Assembly: GCF_021271205.1 (NCBI RefSeq)
Contig: NZ_JAIWKS010000005.1
Coordinates: forward strand, 488,540-552,539
DNA from: Pseudomonas uvaldensis
GTDB lineage: Bacteria > Pseudomonadota > Gammaproteobacteria > Pseudomonadales > Pseudomonadaceae
DNA: 64,000 bases
Reading direction: 5' to 3'
Shown here: positions 61,803 through 64,000 of the stretch, one piece after another
How the letters are laid out: each line of letters starts with the position of its first letter
Position numbering within the stretch: the first letter of the stretch is position 1
Position numbers and translations under genes: made by a program
The notes under the pieces: model-generated
The model's database searches: none
What the model saw: only the letters and a program-made list of their open reading frames with translations
Told to the model about the DNA's origin: nothing

Positions 61803-63980
61803 ATGCCTACCCAACACTTATATCCGCCTCAACACCTTGCCCTGGCGGTTGCTCTGGTACTCGGCTTCGCCGACATTTCCCTGGCCCAGCCGCCCGCCGA
61901 TCTCTCCACGACCGCTGCGCAGAAAGAGCGCCTCGAAGCGATCGCAAACGCTGCCGACACCAAGCGCACCCATGCGAAAAAACCGCGTAAGGGCGACGCG
62001 ATATGGAACAAGTCCAACGACCTCGTGATCATCAGCGCAGGCGGAAAGTTTCCTGGAGTCCTGGACGGAGGCGGTGGAGCCAATGTCCTGCGCTTGGATG
62101 CCGCCAAGTACCCCCACTTGGATAAAGCGATTAACTTCGAGGCGTTGCATGTCACAAGTGGCAACTGGACGCACACCGGCGATTTCGATGGTTGGAGCGT
62201 GATCGAGCCCGACACCACGCTGCTCAATACCGGCCGGATACAGGGTCAGGTCGGGGTCCTCGGCGGGTTCGACAATCAAGGGACCGTGACGCACGGCGTG
62301 GCCATCGAGTCCGGTGCCCGGATGACGAATTCGGGCACGGTGAGCGGCCGTGTCGATGTGCATGAAAAGGCCTGGTTCGGTGGCAACGGCACAGTGGGAG
62401 ATCTGCATGTGGCGGGGCAGCTGGAAGTCGGTCCAACGACTGGCGCCCCCTCGGTGATGAGGGATTTCTCATTGTCGGAAACCGCAGTGCTGGTCTACGG
62501 CCTCAATCCTGCCGGGGACAGCGCCACGATCAATGTCGAAGGCACCGCAGCGCTCAAAAACGCAACGTTAAAGATCGATGCCGCACCGGGGGAATACCTC
62601 GACTCCCGCGAACACACCGTTATCAAGGCTTCCAGGGTCGAGGGTGAATTCGGAAACGTCGTCAATGAGCTTGCCTACATGACCGCGACGCCCCGTTACG
62701 AGGCGACACAGGTGAATCTGATCTACGCCCGCAACGACGTTCCGCTCGACGCGGCCGCAACGTCCGATAATGGTCGGGAATTCGCGGCGAACGCCAGAGA
62801 ACCGCAAGCTATCCCAGCACCGGAGCCCAAGTCGGTGCAGACGCCGGCCGTCGCACAGGCACCTGACGACAAAACGAGAGTACCTGTACCGATACCCAAA
62901 CCCGCCGAGCCCCCCATCAAAGCCCCCGCCGCGCAAGTAGCCGTCAGGCAGCCACGCGCCGCTCAACCCGTTGCCAAGCCCAACGCCGCCATCACCGCCC
63001 TGCTGGGCAGCAACCGAATCGTCGCCGCCGATGCCATCGATCAACTGACCGGCTCTCCCACGGCAGACCTGGCCAATGCCACCCTGAACAGCATCGCCCC
63101 GATCAGCACCGGCATGCTTTCGGCCATGGGCCGACAAACGCCGGGAAGCGCGTCCCCCGACGGTCAGGTCTGGGTCCAGGCCATCGGCAACAGCGGAGTG
63201 GTTGGCAGGCAATGGGAAAGCGAGGCCCTGAAACATTCGACAAAGGGCCTGATGTTGGGGACCGATTGGGCTGTCAGTCCTGAATGGCGCCTGGGAATCA
63301 TCGGCAGCAAGACGCAAACACGTCTGGACGGTTATCGATTCGACGGCGAACTCGACAGTTGGTACCTGGGCGCCTACGCCTTGCGTCAGGGCGGGCCATG
63401 GGCCCTGCGCCTGGGCGCCGTTTATGGCGACCATGATGGCAGCACCAAGCGCCACGTGGCTTTCAACGGTTTCACTGATCGTCTCAAGGGGCGTTACGAT
63501 GCCAACACCCAGCAGGTGTTCGGGCAAATCGGCTACAACCTGGGTAGCGCCCCTCTGGTGGTCGAACCCTATGCCCTCCTGGGTTACCAACGCTATGAAC
63601 GCGACCGCTATACGGAAAAAGGTGGCGACGCGGCATTGAAGGTCGACGGCCAGACCCAGGACTATTACAACAGCACCCTGGGCCTGCGCCTCGCCCGTGT
63701 CTTTGCCCTTGATCAGGGCGTGCAGTTGACACCCCGCCTCAACGTCGGTTGGAAACACATCTACGGCGATGTGACGGGCAGCGCCCGCCAGAGCCTGGTA
63801 GCCGGGGGAGATGCCTATACAGTTGAAGGTACCGAGCTGGATCGTGACAGCTTGCTTCTCGAAGCAGGACTGGACCTGACGGTCTCGCCACGGCATACGC
63901 TAGGGGTGGGTTACAGCGGTGAAACGGGTAACGACAACCGCAGCCATGCCTTGATGGGACAATGGCGGATGATGTTCTGA
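61803..63980 (+). CDS. Autotransporter (type V secretion) protein
   Basis: 725 residues with a signal peptide of about 28 (ending ISLA). The passenger is short: residues 60-320 contain beta-helix-like strands with NTGRIQGQVGVLGGFDNQGT and NSGTVSGRVDV repeats. A proline-rich linker (about 335-400; PVPIPKPAEPPIKAPAAQ) is unusually long. The C-terminal beta-barrel (about 445-725) starts with VWVQAIGNSG and ends GQWRMMF, with the terminal Phe typical of BAM substrates. The passenger has no protease or lipase motif, so an adhesin or structural role is likely. The gene stands alone after the ABC genes. Confidence 0.9.
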   Translation: MPTQHLYPPQHLALAVALVLGFADISLAQPPADLSTTAAQKERLEAIANAADTKRTHAKKPRKGDAIWNKSNDLVIISAGGKFPGVLDGGGGANVLRLDAAKYPHLDKAINFEALHVTSGNWTHTGDFDGWSVIEPDTTLLNTGRIQGQVGVLGGFDNQGTVTHGVAIESGARMTNSGTVSGRVDVHEKAWFGGNGTVGDLHVAGQLEVGPTTGAPSVMRDFSLSETAVLVYGLNPAGDSATINVEGTAALKNATLKIDAAPGEYLDSREHTVIKASRVEGEFGNVVNELAYMTATPRYEATQVNLIYARNDVPLDAAATSDNGREFAANAREPQAIPAPEPKSVQTPAVAQAPDDKTRVPVPIPKPAEPPIKAPAAQVAVRQPRAAQPVAKPNAAITALLGSNRIVAADAIDQLTGSPTADLANATLNSIAPISTGMLSAMGRQTPGSASPDGQVWVQAIGNSGVVGRQWESEALKHSTKGLMLGTDWAVSPEWRLGIIGSKTQTRLDGYRFDGELDSWYLGAYALRQGGPWALRLGAVYGDHDGSTKRHVAFNGFTDRLKGRYDANTQQVFGQIGYNLGSAPLVVEPYALLGYQRYERDRYTEKGGDAALKVDGQTQDYYNSTLGLRLARVFALDQGVQLTPRLNVGWKHIYGDVTGSARQSLVAGGDAYTVEGTELDRDSLLLEAGLDLTVSPRHTLGVGYSGETGNDNRSHALMGQWRMMF

Positions 63981-63985
63981 CCCAT

Positions 63986-64000
63986 TGTGGGAGCGAGCCT
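63986..64000. repeat. REP unit cut by the window edge
   Basis: tgtgggagcgagcct, the beginning of a REP unit, follows the autotransporter gene and runs off the end. Confidence 0.8.

Overview
The window is a high-GC gammaproteobacterial chromosome segment from a Pseudomonas of the fluorescens complex. Three things support this: the gene order hupA / rubredoxin reductase / rubredoxin / ubiC-ubiA / phoB-phoR / pst-phoU and purEK / lysR / aspA, which matches the P. aeruginosa backbone as I remember it; the many Pseudomonas-type REP palindromes (core TGTGGGAGCGGGCTTG...); and the Pseudomonas-style enlarged PstC and PstA. I recognise no tRNA, rRNA, CRISPR array, transposase or prophage.

Layout. (1) 1-7.5 kb: the end of a type VI secretion (T6SS) cluster: C-terminal ClpV, VgrG, an Eag (DUF1795) chaperone, then an inverted effector module read right to left: a second Eag chaperone, a prePAAR/PAAR effector with a RelA/SpoT-like synthetase domain (Tas1-like), a 77-residue protein and a small HD alarmone-hydrolase-like protein, joined by stop/start overlaps. 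A 503-residue unknown follows. (2) 7.6-11.1 kb: HU, rubredoxin reductase, rubredoxin, ubiC-ubiA. (3) 11.1-26.1 kb: phosphate regulon (phoBR, pstSCAB-phoU) with Pho boxes, plus CorC-like, M23 and response-regulator genes and an MFS transporter. (4) 26.4-30.5 kb: housekeeping genes, ending in purEK with a likely attenuator. (5) 30.8-36.5 kb: LysR, aspA, an alanine/glycine-type symporter and L-asparaginase, a probable Asn/Asp catabolic set. (6) 36.5-58.8 kb: accessory-rich region with three giant dermonecrotic-toxin-like (DUF6543-type) proteins of 1141, 1537 and 1769 residues. Between them lie an AraC regulator, a structured-leader DUF6124 gene, a two-gene cassette of unknown function, acetylpolyamine amidohydrolase with a polyamine-binding protein, and a MocR regulator with PaiB and two GNATs. 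(7) 58.9-64 kb: homocysteine methyltransferase, an amino-acid ABC binding protein and permease without an ATPase, and an autotransporter.

The strongest candidate for an undescribed system is the T6SS effector operon at 3.3-5.8 kb. It appears to pair an alarmone-synthetase toxin with two downstream genes: a small protein (possible direct inhibitor) and an intact-looking HD hydrolase (possible product-destroying immunity). Second-tier signals are an OTU-like protease motif in apparently permuted order inside the 1769-residue protein, a 12-bp tandem array of DnaA-box-like sequences inside the mocR gene, a long structured leader before the DUF6124 gene, and a nested hairpin that would mask the ribosome binding site of the 1537-residue toxin-like gene.

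All family names come from reading motifs and from memory. No database search was run.
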